The translations under genes were made by a program, and so were the position numbers. Positions 24,684-34,079 of a DNA stretch of 64,000 nucleotides are shown here, piece by piece. Origin of the DNA: Actibacterium lipolyticum (GTDB taxonomy: Bacteria; Pseudomonadota; Alphaproteobacteria; Rhodobacterales; Rhodobacteraceae); contig NZ_FXYE01000002.1 in the NCBI RefSeq assembly GCF_900184935.1, positions 868,001-932,000 of the forward strand, given 5' to 3'. Position 1 is the stretch's first letter. Every line of letters starts with the position of its first letter. The notes under the pieces are model-generated. The model was not told where the DNA came from, searched no databases, and saw only the letters and a program-made list of their open reading frames with translations.

Positions 24684-25715
24684 ATGAAAAAATTCACCGC
24701 CGCTGCTGCGGCAGTCCTCGGCGCAACTATTTCTTCGGCTGCTTTTGCAGAAGATTTGGTCGTTGGCGTAAGCTGGTCCAACTTTCAGGAAGAGCGTTGG
24801 AAGACAGACGAAGCAGCGATCAAAGCAGCTCTGGAAGCTGCTGGTGCCGAATACATCTCGGCTGATGCTCAAAGCTCTTCGGCTAAACAGCTGTCCGACA
24901 TTGAAAGCCTGATTGCACGTGGCGCTGACGCCCTGATCATTCTGGCGCAAGATGCTTCGGCTGTTGGCCCCGCAATGGACGCAGCTTCGGATGAAGGCAT
25001 TGCAGTTGTTGCTTATGACCGTCTGATCGAAGATGGCCGCGCATACTACCTGACTTTCGACAACGTCGAAGTTGGCCGCATGCAGGCACGCGCTGTTTTG
25101 GCTGCTCAGCCAACTGGCAACTACGTCATGATCAAAGGCTCTCCGACTGACCCGAACGCAGACTTCCTGCGTGGCGGCCAGCAGGAAGTTCTGCAAGCTG
25201 CGATCGACGCGGGTGACATCACCATCGTTGGCGAAGCTTACACCGACGGCTGGCTTCCAGCGAACGCACAGCGTAACATGGAACAGATCCTGACAGCCAA
25301 CGACAACAAAGTTGACGCTGTTGTTGCTTCCAACGACGGCACCGCAGGTGGTGCAGTTGCTGCGCTGACCGCGCAGGGCATGGAAGGTATCGCAGTTTCC
25401 GGTCAGGACGGCGACCACGCCGCGCTGAACCGCGTTGCGAACGGCACGCAGACTGTTTCCGTATGGAAAGACGCACGTGAACTGGGCAAGGCAGCTGGCG
25501 AAATCGCTGTTGCACTGGCTGGTGGCACCGCGTTGGGTGACATCGAAGGCACCGTTGCTTGGACAAGCCCAGCAGGCACATCCATGAACGCAACGTTCCT
25601 GGCACCTGTTCCTGTGACCCGCGACAACCTGAACGCAGTTGTTGACGCAGGCTGGATCGAAAAAGACGCCCTGTGTCAGGGTGTTGCTGCAGGCGCAGTA
25701 GCTGTTTGTGACTAA
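24684..25715 (+). CDS. xylF: Xylose ABC transporter substrate-binding protein
   Basis: A periplasmic sugar-binding protein of 343 residues with a signal peptide (MKKFTAAAAAVLGAT ... AAFA). Mature sequence DLVVGVSWSNFQEERWKTDE, then IILAQDASAV and AYDRLIED, matches XylF. GGGAGG lies before the ATG at 24684; an in-frame ATG seven codons earlier has none. Codon use is biased to GCT/GCA and GTT compared with neighbours, typical of a very highly expressed gene. A stable hairpin follows it and probably keeps its level above that of the permease and ATPase. Confidence 0.93.
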   Translation: MKKFTAAAAAVLGATISSAAFAEDLVVGVSWSNFQEERWKTDEAAIKAALEAAGAEYISADAQSSSAKQLSDIESLIARGADALIILAQDASAVGPAMDAASDEGIAVVAYDRLIEDGRAYYLTFDNVEVGRMQARAVLAAQPTGNYVMIKGSPTDPNADFLRGGQQEVLQAAIDAGDITIVGEAYTDGWLPANAQRNMEQILTANDNKVDAVVASNDGTAGGAVAALTAQGMEGIAVSGQDGDHAALNRVANGTQTVSVWKDARELGKAAGEIAVALAGGTALGDIEGTVAWTSPAGTSMNATFLAPVPVTRDNLNAVVDAGWIEKDALCQGVAAGAVAVCD

Positions 25716-25723
25716 ATAATACC

Positions 25724-25759
25724 GCCGCCGCCCCGCGCTATGCGCCAGGGGGCGGCGGC
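25724..25759 (+). promoter_or_regulatory. Strong intercistronic stem-loop between xylF and xylH
   Basis: GCCGCCGCCCC (25724-25734) pairs perfectly with GGGGCGGCGGC (25749-25759); the loop itself can form GCGC-TAT-GCGC. There is no following T run, so it more likely stabilises the xylF 3' end or partly attenuates transcription. Confidence 0.6.
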
Positions 25760-25806
25760 ACCCCAAACCCATTCCCTAAAATTCCGGAAGAGAAAGAGGC
25801 GTCTCC

Positions 25807-27066
25807 ATGCGTCAGCTGAAATCTATCCTGGCCACACTAGAGGTCGACCTGCGGCTGATCGGCATGATTGCCGCGCTAGCAGTAATCTGGGGCGTATTTC
25901 ACGCCGTGACGGGCGGTTTGTACGTCACCCCCCGCAACATTTTTAACCTGTCAGTTCAAACGGCTTCGGTTGCTGTGATGGCGACTGGCATGGTCTTTGT
26001 GATTGTTACCCGCCATATCGACCTGTCGGTCGGTGCGCTGTTGGGCTTCATCGGTATGACGATGGGCATGATCCAAGCGAAAATCCTGCCCGAGTTTCTG
26101 GGCTATGGCCATCCGATGATCTGGGTCATCACTGTTTTCGCTGGCCTGTTGATGGGTGCCGTTTTCGGCGCGTTTCAGGGCTGGCTGATTGGCTACCTTA
26201 CGATCCCCGCCTTTATCGTAACGCTGGGCGGCCTGTTGGCATGGCGCGGCGCGGCGTGGTGGGTGACAGAAGGTCAAACCGTTGCCCCGCTGGACGAAAC
26301 CTTCAAAGTTCTGGGCGGTGCCGGTGGTACACTTGGTATTTTCTGGAGCTGGGTCGTTGGTATTCTGGCAAGCCTTGCCGCCGTCGCGCTGGTGTTCCAA
26401 TCGCGCCGCCGTAAGGTTGCACATGAATTCCACGTTAAACCGCTGTGGGCTGAATTCGCGCTGGCCGGTATCTATGTTGGCGTCATCTGCAGCTTTGTTG
26501 CGGTCCTGAACGCCTACGAAGTCCCGACACGCCGCATTGAGCGCATGTTCGAAGCCAAGGGCGAAGTGATGCCCGAAGGCCTGACCATGGGTTATGGTTT
26601 GCCAATTTCGGTTCTGGTGCTGCTGGCGGTTACGGTTGTGATGACCATCGTCGCCCAACGCACCCGCCTTGGCCGCTATATCTTTGCGACAGGCGGCAAC
26701 CCTGACGCGGCTGAACTGTCCGGGATCGACACAAAGTTCCTGACCGTCAAAGTCTTTGCCATCATGGGTGGTCTTGTTGCCATCGGTGCAGTCATCGCCT
26801 CGGCCCGTCTGGGTTCGGCTGCGAACGACCTTGGTACACTGGACGAACTTCGTGTTATCGCCGCTGCCGTTATCGGGGGCACCGCGCTTTCGGGTGGTGT
26901 GGGCACGATCTATGGCGCGGTACTTGGTGCGCTTATCATGCAGTCGCTACAGTCGGGCATGGCCATGGTTGGCGTTGATGCGCCGCTGCAATCAATCGTC
27001 GTGGGCGTCGTACTTGTCTTCGCCGTTTGGATCGACATCGTTTATCGCCGCCGGACCGGCAGCTGA
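25807..27066 (+). CDS. xylH: Xylose ABC transporter permease
   Basis: Inner-membrane permease of 419 residues with about ten hydrophobic helices. It has the sugar-permease features [37 protein letters not shown] and [22 protein letters not shown] (the EAA-like coupling region). The central insertion and overall length match XylH. It is the second gene after xylF, 92 bp downstream of it, past the hairpin. xylG follows after 14 bp. Confidence 0.92.
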   Translation: MRQLKSILATLEVDLRLIGMIAALAVIWGVFHAVTGGLYVTPRNIFNLSVQTASVAVMATGMVFVIVTRHIDLSVGALLGFIGMTMGMIQAKILPEFLGYGHPMIWVITVFAGLLMGAVFGAFQGWLIGYLTIPAFIVTLGGLLAWRGAAWWVTEGQTVAPLDETFKVLGGAGGTLGIFWSWVVGILASLAAVALVFQSRRRKVAHEFHVKPLWAEFALAGIYVGVICSFVAVLNAYEVPTRRIERMFEAKGEVMPEGLTMGYGLPISVLVLLAVTVVMTIVAQRTRLGRYIFATGGNPDAAELSGIDTKFLTVKVFAIMGGLVAIGAVIASARLGSAANDLGTLDELRVIAAAVIGGTALSGGVGTIYGAVLGALIMQSLQSGMAMVGVDAPLQSIVVGVVLVFAVWIDIVYRRRTGS

Positions 27067-27080
27067 GGAGGAGCAGGAAA

Positions 27081-27848
27081 ATGACAACACAGCCCCCCCT
27101 TGTGGAAATGCGCAACATGAACATCGCCTTTGGCGGTAACCATGCTGTAAACGACGTAACCGTTGATCTGTATCCGGGCGAAGTTGTGGGCCTTTTGGGC
27201 CACAACGGCGCGGGCAAATCGACCCTGATCAAGATGCTGTCGGGTGCCTATCAGCCAGACAGTGGCGACATTCTGGTAAACGGTGAAAAAGTCACCATCC
27301 AGAACCCGCGTGATGCGCGCCGCCACAACATCGAAACCATCTATCAGACGCTTGCGCTGGCAGATAACCTTGATGCTGCGTCGAACCTGTTTTTGGGTCG
27401 GGAACTCACCACAGCCGCCGGTTTCGTCGATGACGACTCCATGGAGGCCGAGGCGCGCAAGATCATGGCGCGTCTGAACCCGAACTTCAAAAACTTCTCG
27501 TCGCCGGTTTCTTCGCTTTCGGGCGGCCAGCGTCAGTCGGTTGCGATTGCGCGGGCGGTGTATTTCAACGCCAAAATCCTGATCATGGATGAACCAACTG
27601 CGGCCCTTGGCCCGCATGAAACCCAAATGGTTGCCGACCTAATTCAGCAGCTAAAGGCCGAAGGTCTGGGTATCTTCCTGATCGACCACGACGTTCATCA
27701 GGTGATGGAACTGTGCGACCGTGCCGCCGTTATGAAAAACGGTAAACTGGTTGGCGTGGTGAAAATCTCTGAAGTGACCGACGATGACCTGCTGGGGATG
27801 ATCATCCTTGGCAAACACCCCCACACCGGCGAGGTGATGGAAGGTTAA
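27081..27848 (+). CDS. xylG: Xylose ABC transporter ATPase, single-domain
   Basis: ATP-binding subunit of 255 residues: Walker [10 protein letters not shown], signature LSGGQRQ, Walker [12 protein letters not shown] and the switch histidine in LIDHD. E. coli XylG has two such domains in about 510 residues. Here there is only one, as in FrcA-type sugar importers, so two copies should dimerise on the permease. GGAGGAG precedes the ATG at 27081. It ends in a 4-bp convergent overlap with the glycerate kinase gene. Confidence 0.9.
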   Translation: MTTQPPLVEMRNMNIAFGGNHAVNDVTVDLYPGEVVGLLGHNGAGKSTLIKMLSGAYQPDSGDILVNGEKVTIQNPRDARRHNIETIYQTLALADNLDAASNLFLGRELTTAAGFVDDDSMEAEARKIMARLNPNFKNFSSPVSSLSGGQRQSVAIARAVYFNAKILIMDEPTAALGPHETQMVADLIQQLKAEGLGIFLIDHDVHQVMELCDRAAVMKNGKLVGVVKISEVTDDDLLGMIILGKHPHTGEVMEG

Positions 27849-29152
27849 TCGCTGGGCGGCAATATCAGGATCGCCCGGAAGTCGTTGACGTTGGTCAGCG
27901 TCGGTCCGGGCACCACCTGATCGCCCAGCTTTTCAAAAAAGCCGTGACTATCGTTGCGGTCCAGCTCTGCCCGCGCATCAAGGCCCAGTTGCCCCGCGCG
28001 GGCAAGCGTATCAGGCGAAACAATCGCCCCGGCCACTTCGGCCGCACCATCAACCCCATCGGTATCACAGGCCAGCGCGTAAATCCCCGGCGCGCCCTTC
28101 AGCGCGACCGCCAGCGACAGGCAGAACTCAGCATTCGGCCCGCCCACTCCATCGCCCCGCCGCGTCACCGTGCATTCACCGCCCGAAAGCAGCAGAACCG
28201 GCGCATCGCCCGGTTTCAGCGTCTTGGAAATCTCAACCGCTTGGGCCGCTTGTTGAACGGCCAGATCACGCGCCTCGCCCTCTAACGCATCGCCAAGGTC
28301 TTTAACGTGGCACCCAGCTTGCTCGGCCATATCCTGCGCGGCCGCGATGGATTGGGCCGGGGCCGCGACGATGCGGTTTTCCACCCGGCTCAGCGCCTCT
28401 GCATCCGGGCGCAGCACGCCAGTGGGCTGCGCCAAGACATCCACAACGGATTGCGGCGGCGTGATATTCCAACGTTTCAGAATGGCACGGGCATCGTCTG
28501 GCGTGGTGTCATCGCCGACGGTTGGGCCAGACGCGATGAACGCCGGATCGTCCCCCGGAATATCCGAAATCATCAGCGCCAGCATCTTTGCCGGATAGGC
28601 CGCCGCGGCCAACTGCCCGCCTTTCACCCGGCTAAGGTGTTTGCGCAGCGTGTTCATCTGCGAAATCGGCGCACCCGAGGCCAAAAGCGCGGCGTTCACC
28701 TGTTGCTTTTCTTCTAACGTGATGTCCCCCGCAGGCTGGATCAACAGGGCAGACCCCCCGCCCGAAATCAGCGCCACAACGAAATCATCCGGGCCAAGAC
28801 TGTCCAGCAACGCCAACAGGCGCGCGGTCGCATCGCGCCCTGCCTGATCGGGCACGGGGTGCGCGGCCTCTAGAATCTCGATGTCGCGGGTCGGGCGGGC
28901 ATAGCCGTATCGGGTAATCACCACCCCTTCGACATTATCCCAAACGCTTTCCAACGCCTCTGCCATTCTGGCCGAGGCTTTGCCGGCACCAATCACCACC
29001 ACACGCCCAGCCGGGCGTGCGGGTAATGCGGCGGGCACGCACAGCATCGGGTCAGCGGCATCAACGGCACGATCAAACAAATTGCGCAGGAAATCGGCAG
29101 GCTTTTCCGCCCCAATTCCCAGCGTGATATTGTGATTTTTGTCGATGCCCAT
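27845..29152 (-). CDS. gckA: Glycerate 2-kinase (MOFRL/GckA family)
   Basis: Phosphorylates D-glycerate to 2-phosphoglycerate. At 435 residues it fits the GckA/TtuD family. An N-terminal [18 protein letters not shown], a serine-rich [15 protein letters not shown] loop and [17 protein letters not shown] are followed by the MOFRL domain ([11 protein letters not shown], then [11 protein letters not shown]). Start at ATG 29152; the 18 preceding codons have no similarity. Glycerate arises from glucosylglycerate phosphorolysis and from ureide-derived glyoxylate, both encoded in this window, but the gene is not in an operon with either. Confidence 0.9.
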   Translation of the reverse strand: MGIDKNHNITLGIGAEKPADFLRNLFDRAVDAADPMLCVPAALPARPAGRVVVIGAGKASARMAEALESVWDNVEGVVITRYGYARPTRDIEILEAAHPVPDQAGRDATARLLALLDSLGPDDFVVALISGGGSALLIQPAGDITLEEKQQVNAALLASGAPISQMNTLRKHLSRVKGGQLAAAAYPAKMLALMISDIPGDDPAFIASGPTVGDDTTPDDARAILKRWNITPPQSVVDVLAQPTGVLRPDAEALSRVENRIVAAPAQSIAAAQDMAEQAGCHVKDLGDALEGEARDLAVQQAAQAVEISKTLKPGDAPVLLLSGGECTVTRRGDGVGGPNAEFCLSLAVALKGAPGIYALACDTDGVDGAAEVAGAIVSPDTLARAGQLGLDARAELDRNDSHGFFEKLGDQVVPGPTLTNVNDFRAILILPPSD

Positions 29153-29211
29153 GCGGCCCCCATTCCCTATTGAGCGGACTGTGCACAGCCCAGCAGAAAG
29201 AGGCAAGCCGC

Positions 29212-29646
29212 CTAGCGCAGCATTAATGTGCTTTCAAGTTCACGGTTTTCGTCAACCAGATCGGCAATACTGACGTCATCCAGCGCCTTGTAAAATTCAG
29301 CTAGGGCACCGGAAAGCACGCCGGTTAGGCGGCAACTGTTGGCCAACGGGCAGGTATTTGAATCGCGCGAAAAACACTCGGCAAACGGCGTGTTCGCCTC
29401 CAACTTGCGAAAGACTGTCCCGACAGAGATGTCGCTTGCGGCGCGCTCCAACTCCACCCCGCCATTGCGGCCACGCGTGGTTTTGACCAAGCCGAACCTG
29501 CTGAGGGAATTGATAACCTGCGCCATATGGTTTTCCGAAGCATTGCAAGCGCTGGCAATGTCAGACTTGCGGACCACCGTGCCGGTATTCACTGCACAAT
29601 ACATCAGAGCGCGCATCGCAATATTCGTGCGGGTTGTTAGGCGCAT
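29212..29646 (-). CDS. Rrf2-family iron-sulfur regulator (RirA/NsrR-like)
   Basis: A 144-residue winged-helix regulator beginning MRLTTRTNIAMRALMY. Three cysteines at 91, 99 and 105 (ECFSRDSNTCPLANSC) would bind an Fe-S cluster. The 8/6 spacing and exact positions equal those of rhizobial RirA (iron), whereas the recognition helix (NASENHMAQVINSL) is closer to NsrR (nitric oxide). It stands alone, 59 bp upstream of gckA on the same strand, so co-transcription with gckA is possible. The regulon cannot be deduced here. Confidence 0.82.
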   Translation of the reverse strand: MRLTTRTNIAMRALMYCAVNTGTVVRKSDIASACNASENHMAQVINSLSRFGLVKTTRGRNGGVELERAASDISVGTVFRKLEANTPFAECFSRDSNTCPLANSCRLTGVLSGALAEFYKALDDVSIADLVDENRELESTLMLR

Positions 29647-29734
29647 ATTGGTTTCCTTTTATCGCAAAACGAAAAAATGTTTCATCTTGGATATAGGAAA
29701 TCGAAATCGCGCGAATTGATCGAGATCATGCCGC

Positions 29735-30520
29735 CTAGGCGCGTTTGGGCAAAGCAAACATTACCGCGAAAAATAGGGCAGCAAGTGCCACAATGCTTGG
29801 CCCGGCAGGCGTGTCAAACCGTAACGAGGCGCCAAGCCCACCCAGCGCGGACAGCGCGCCAATGATCACCGCCAAGATCGCCATGCCTTCGGGGGTGCGT
29901 GATTGCCCGCGCGCCGCCGCCGCAGGGATGATAAGCATCGCCACGATCAACAACGCCCCAACGACCTTGATCGCCACCGCCACAACCAGCGCCAACGCCA
30001 CCGTCAGAACCAACCGCTCGCGGCCTGTATCAATGCCGGATGCGTGGGCAAGTTCGTCGTTGAGCGTAGAGGTTAACAGCGCCGACCAACGCGACGCCAA
30101 CAAGATCAGAACCACCGCTGCGCCGCCCCAAATGAACCCCAGATCGGCCCTGCTGACCGCAAGAATGTCGCCAAACAGATAGGCGGTCACATCAACACGC
30201 ACGCCTTGCAAAAACGATACCGCGATAAGCCCGACGGCCAGTGCCGCGTGGGCCAGAACGCCCAGCGCCGTGTCCATGGTAAGGCCCCGCCCCGCCAGCG
30301 CACTTACAACCATCGCCATCACCAAAGCCACCGCCAAGGTCCCGACAAAGATGCTTGTTGAAAACGCCAGGGCCAGCGCGACGCCAAGGATCGCGGCGTG
30401 CGATGTTGCCTCGCCGAAATAGGCCATTCGCCGCCAGACGACGAAACACCCAAGCGGGCCAGCGGCCACAGCAACGCCAAGCCCGGCCAGCGCCGCGCGT
30501 ACAAGGAAATCATCCAGCAT
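29735..30520 (-). CDS. znuB: Zinc ABC transporter permease
   Basis: A 261-residue membrane protein with seven to eight hydrophobic segments, of the ABC-3 metal permease family. It has FGEATSHAAILGVAL and LLTSTLNDELAHASGID near the coupling region. Start ATG 30520 lies inside the end of znuC (11-bp overlap); an upstream frame is only the shadow of the histidine-rich znuC tail. Zinc rather than manganese is inferred from the linked zur. Confidence 0.88.
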   Translation of the reverse strand: MLDDFLVRAALAGLGVAVAAGPLGCFVVWRRMAYFGEATSHAAILGVALALAFSTSIFVGTLAVALVMAMVVSALAGRGLTMDTALGVLAHAALAVGLIAVSFLQGVRVDVTAYLFGDILAVSRADLGFIWGGAAVVLILLASRWSALLTSTLNDELAHASGIDTGRERLVLTVALALVVAVAIKVVGALLIVAMLIIPAAAARGQSRTPEGMAILAVIIGALSALGGLGASLRFDTPAGPSIVALAALFFAVMFALPKRA

Positions 30521-31265
30521 GGGCATGCTCCGCATGGTCGTGATCGTGGTCGCACTGGTCATGCTCGTGGTCATGTTCGTGCTGATACAGCGCCAAGGCC
30601 CCACCGGTTCCGTGCCCGAACAACGCCCGGTATTCCGGCGCATTCGACACCACGGTCGGGGTTCCCTGACAACAGACGTGGCCGTTCAGGCAAATGACCC
30701 TGTCAGAGGCGCTCATCACCACATGAAGATCGTGCGAGACCATAAGGATCGCACAGCCGGTGTCTTGGCGCACTTCTTCGATCAGCTTGTAAAAGGCGGC
30801 GGTTCCGGGTTGGTCCAACCCTTGGGTCGGCTCATCCATAATCAGGATTTGCGGCTTTACCAGCAACGCTCGGGCCAACAGCACGCGCTGAAACTGACCG
30901 CCAGACAGGGTATCCATCTGCTGTCGCTCAATCCCCGGAACGCCAACCTTGGCCAATATTTTCGTCACTTCAGCGTCGCTGTGGCGCGTGGGAAGTGACA
31001 GGAAACGGCGCACGGTCATCGGCATCCGCCCGTCCAATGTCAACCGCTGAGGCATATAGCCGATCACCAGACCGGGCTGCTGTGTCACCTTGCCAGACAC
31101 GGGCCGGGTTACACCCAACAAAGCCCGCAAAAGCGTTGATTTGCCCGACCCGTTGGGGCCAACGACGGTCACAATCTCTCCTGGTTCGATTGTGAAATCC
31201 ACATCGCGCAAAACCGTTACGCCGCCGAAACAGACGCTCATCTTGCTGGCCGAAATCAGGCTCAT
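30510..31265 (-). CDS. znuC: Zinc ABC transporter ATPase
   Basis: A 251-residue ATPase with GPNGSGKSTLL, LSGGQFQRVLLARA and [12 protein letters not shown]. The C-terminal tail carries about ten histidines with alternating Asp/Glu (QHEHDHEHDQCDHDHDHAEH), a feature of many proteobacterial ZnuC proteins that may buffer or sense zinc. Its ATG overlaps the zur TGA as ATGA, so zur-znuC-znuB form one leftward operon. Confidence 0.92.
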   Translation of the reverse strand: MSLISASKMSVCFGGVTVLRDVDFTIEPGEIVTVVGPNGSGKSTLLRALLGVTRPVSGKVTQQPGLVIGYMPQRLTLDGRMPMTVRRFLSLPTRHSDAEVTKILAKVGVPGIERQQMDTLSGGQFQRVLLARALLVKPQILIMDEPTQGLDQPGTAAFYKLIEEVRQDTGCAILMVSHDLHVVMSASDRVICLNGHVCCQGTPTVVSNAPEYRALFGHGTGGALALYQHEHDHEHDQCDHDHDHAEHAHAG

Positions 31266-31750
31266 GCTTCCTCCTGGCAGGTGGGGCACAGGCCCACTGC
31301 TTCGATGTTAAGCCGTTCAATTTGAAAGCCGACCAAATCAGCGGCCTCTTCCATGGCTTGCGCCACAGGGGCGCCGGGCGCCTCTGCCACTTGGTTGCAG
31401 CCGGTGCAAATGAAAAACGCGGGCCGGTGCGCCTCTCCGGGGTGCATGCACGCGGTGAACGCGTTTAGGCGCCGGATACGGTGGGCCAGCCCATTGTCGA
31501 CCAGAAAGTCCAGCGCGCGATACGCCACCGGGGGCTGCTTTCCGTAACCATCCTCGGCCAGTCGTTCCAGCACCTCGTAGGCGCCCATTGCCTGATGCGA
31601 TTCCAAAAGAATTTCCAGCGCGCGGCGGCGAACCGGCGTCAACCTAAGCCCCTTGGCCTTGGCCAAAGCGTCGGCACGGGCCAACCCTTCGCCGCTGCAT
31701 GCGGTATGGTCATGTTCGGCAAACGCCAACGGAGCTTTTGGGGTGGTCAT
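31262..31750 (-). CDS. zur: Zinc-uptake regulator Zur (Fur family)
   Basis: A 162-residue Fur-family repressor that blocks znu genes when zinc is plentiful. It has a DNA-binding part (LTPVRRRALEILLE), CMHPGEAHRPAFFICTGC with the structural zinc cysteines, and CPTCQ at the C-terminus. The N-terminus is longer than usual and includes EHDHTAC. As first gene of the operon and facing znuA, it probably regulates both directions from the operator between them. Confidence 0.9.
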   Translation of the reverse strand: MTTPKAPLAFAEHDHTACSGEGLARADALAKAKGLRLTPVRRRALEILLESHQAMGAYEVLERLAEDGYGKQPPVAYRALDFLVDNGLAHRIRRLNAFTACMHPGEAHRPAFFICTGCNQVAEAPGAPVAQAMEEAADLVGFQIERLNIEAVGLCPTCQEEA

Positions 31751-31760
31751 GATTACCTGC

Positions 31761-31782
31761 TTGACATGTTATGGTATTACAT
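31761..31782. promoter_or_regulatory. Candidate Zur operator over a -35 element
   Basis: ATGTTATGGTATTACAT (31766-31782) is symmetrical at 12 of 17 positions and resembles the AT-rich Zur boxes of proteobacteria. It overlaps a TTGACA (31761-31766) reading toward znuA and lies in the 75-bp zur/znuA gap. No clean -10 is visible. Confidence 0.5.
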
Positions 31783-31825
31783 ATCACATAAATCGCTCAG
31801 AACGCAACATACATCGGACATCGTT

Positions 31826-32737
31826 ATGCGCCCTCTTATTGCTCTTGCTACCATTATCGCGACCCCCGCATTTTCCGAAGTTCCGCGCGTTGTTACGGAT
31901 ATCCCCGCCGTCCACTCTCTTGCTGCGCAGGTGATGGGTGATCTTGGCGAACCAATGCTGCTGCTTTCATCTGGGGCCGACCCGCATCATTTTCAGATGA
32001 AACCATCGCAGGCCAGTGCACTGTCCAAGGCGGATTTGCTGTTCTGGGTCGGGCCAGAGCTTACGCCGTGGCTGGACCGCGCCGTTAGCGGCATTGGCGT
32101 CGCGGGCACCGCAATCGAATTGCTAGAAGTACCCGGCACGACGACCCATTCCTTCGCCGAAGAGCATGATGAGCACGAGGAAGAACATGTGGAAGAGGGC
32201 CATGACCACGAAGGGTTAGACCCCCACGCATGGTTGGACCCGGCAAATGCCTCCACCTGGATTGCCGCGATGGCCGCAGAGCTGGCAACCGCCGATCCCG
32301 AACATGCCGACGTGTATTTGGCAAATGCAGCGGCGGCCGACGGCGCGATCACAGCCACGACTGCACAGATAAACGCAACGCTCGCCCCGGCCCAAGGCGT
32401 GCCAATCATGATGTTCCACGACGCCTACACCTATTTTGCCGAAGCTTTTGGTCTGAATATCGTCGGCAGCATAACGATGGGTGACGCCGCCGCGCCCGGT
32501 GCCGCGCGGCTTGCACATTTGCGCGATGAACTGGCGCACGAAGGCGTGGTTTGCATCTTCCCCGAGGCGCAGCACGACCCGGCCTACCTTACCGCGATTG
32601 TCGAAGGGTCAGAGGTCAAGACTGGCGCGCCGCTTGATCCATCCGGTTCCAGCCTGCCCTACGGCGCATCGCTGTACAGCGCCCTGCTGACCGGGCTGGC
32701 GCAAACGATTGCCGATTGCGTGAACGACGAAGGCTAA
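31826..32737 (+). CDS. znuA: Zinc ABC transporter substrate-binding protein
   Basis: A periplasmic 303-residue binding protein with a short signal peptide (MRPLIALATIIATPAFS). Metal ligands are seen in GADPHHFQMKPSQ, DPHAWLDPANA and MMFHDAYTYFAEAFGL. The acidic/histidine loop EEHDEHEEEHVEEGHDHEG near residue 120 is typical of ZnuA and separates it from manganese-binding relatives. A longer open frame from 31481 reads across zur and was ignored. The divergent arrangement with zur suggests joint repression. Confidence 0.92.
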   Translation: MRPLIALATIIATPAFSEVPRVVTDIPAVHSLAAQVMGDLGEPMLLLSSGADPHHFQMKPSQASALSKADLLFWVGPELTPWLDRAVSGIGVAGTAIELLEVPGTTTHSFAEEHDEHEEEHVEEGHDHEGLDPHAWLDPANASTWIAAMAAELATADPEHADVYLANAAAADGAITATTAQINATLAPAQGVPIMMFHDAYTYFAEAFGLNIVGSITMGDAAAPGAARLAHLRDELAHEGVVCIFPEAQHDPAYLTAIVEGSEVKTGAPLDPSGSSLPYGASLYSALLTGLAQTIADCVNDEG

Positions 32738-32743
32738 CGCCGC

Positions 32744-33979
32744 CTATCCTTCGACTGCCGCGCGATACCATTCGACGATCGCGGCACGCTCTGCCGGTTC
32801 CATGTAGGATACATTCGCCGGGGGCATCGCGTGGGTCACGCCCGCCTGCAGAAATATCTGTTTGGCGTGGCGGGCCACCTCTGCCTCTGTCTCTAACACC
32901 ACGCCTTTGGGCGCATGACGCATGCGGCCCCAACCGGGCTCTTTCGCATGGCACATCGAACAGCGGCCAAGCACGGTATAATAGACATCTTCGAACCCTT
33001 CGGCACTGGCGAATTGTTGTTCGAACGGGGTAAGCGCGGCCCCTTCTTCCTCAAAATCCGCATCCGAATACAGCGGCACCATCGACAGCGCCACTATCGC
33101 GGCGAACAAGGCGGCGGTGGCGGCCCATGTCCAGCGCGGGTTTCCTTTGCGGGCGTGGATCGTGTTGAAGTAATGGCGGATCGTTACCCCCATCAGGAAC
33201 ACAAGGCTGGCGATCAACCAGTTATACTTGCTGGCAAACGCCAACGGGTAATGGTTGCTCAGCATCAGGAACAACACCGGCAACGTTAGATAGTTGTTAT
33301 GCGTCGAACGCTGCTTGGCGATCTTACCGTATTTCGCGTCTGGCACCCGCCCTGCCTTCAGATCGGCCACCACGATTTTCTGGTTCGGGATGATGATCAT
33401 AAACACGTTGGCCGACATGATCGTCGCCGTGAACGCCCCCAAATGCAGCAACGCCGCGCGGCCCGTGAACACCTGCGTGTACCCCCACGCCATCACGACC
33501 AGCACGACGTACAAAAACAGCATCAACCGCGTGTTATCGTCGCCGAACTTGGATTTGCAGATCAGGTCATACGCCAGCCACCCGAACCCAAGCGAGCCCA
33601 GCGAAATGCAGATCGCGGCCCAGATCGGAATGTCCAATACCGCCGGATCGACCAGATACAGATCCGCGCCAAGGTAATAGACCAGCACCAGCATCACAAA
33701 ACCGGACAGCCACGTCGCATAGCTTTCCCATTTAAACCACACCAAATGGTCCGGCATGCTGTCAGGCGCGATCAGATATTTCTGGATGTGATAGAACCCG
33801 CCGCCGTGGACCTGCCATTCTTCGCCATCAGCGCCGCTGGCAAGGTTTCGATCACGGTGCAAGCCCAGATCAAGCGCGATGAAATAGAACGACGAACCGA
33901 TCCACGCGATTGCGGTGATCACATGCACCCAGCGCGCGGCAAACTGCGCCCATTCTTCGACCAGCGCCAGTTCCAGCAT
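32744..33979 (-). CDS. puuD: Membrane urate hydroxylase PuuD with cytochrome c domain
   Basis: Oxidises urate to 5-hydroxyisourate, passing electrons to a haem c rather than making hydrogen peroxide. The 411-residue protein has about eight transmembrane helices (WVHVITAIAWIGSSFYFIALD first) and a C-terminal cytochrome c domain with CSMCH near residue 340 and a methionine in HAMPPANVS. GGAGG precedes the ATG at 33979. It faces the LysR gene across 100 bp, with a T-N11-A dyad between. Confidence 0.93.
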   Translation of the reverse strand: MLELALVEEWAQFAARWVHVITAIAWIGSSFYFIALDLGLHRDRNLASGADGEEWQVHGGGFYHIQKYLIAPDSMPDHLVWFKWESYATWLSGFVMLVLVYYLGADLYLVDPAVLDIPIWAAICISLGSLGFGWLAYDLICKSKFGDDNTRLMLFLYVVLVVMAWGYTQVFTGRAALLHLGAFTATIMSANVFMIIIPNQKIVVADLKAGRVPDAKYGKIAKQRSTHNNYLTLPVLFLMLSNHYPLAFASKYNWLIASLVFLMGVTIRHYFNTIHARKGNPRWTWAATAALFAAIVALSMVPLYSDADFEEEGAALTPFEQQFASAEGFEDVYYTVLGRCSMCHAKEPGWGRMRHAPKGVVLETEAEVARHAKQIFLQAGVTHAMPPANVSYMEPAERAAIVEWYRAAVEG

Positions 33980-34034
33980 CACACGCCTCCTGTTTGATAT
34001 CCCTACGCTATACCGCGCGGCACCTTTTTGTTAA

Positions 34035-34047
34035 TTCATGAAATGAA
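34035..34047. promoter_or_regulatory. Candidate LysR-type binding site before the regulator
   Basis: TTCAT-GAA-ATGAA is a perfect dyad that fits T-N11-A. It lies 33 bp before the LysR start, the usual autoregulatory position, in the puuD/lysR gap. Confidence 0.45.
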
Positions 34048-34079
34048 GCAAGACTTTCAAACAAAGCCGAAAAATCATT

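Noticed and set aside
24558-25772. 404-codon open frame antisense to xylF
   Set aside because: A cysteine-rich nonsense translation caused by the GCA/GTT codon bias of xylF; no motif or start signal.
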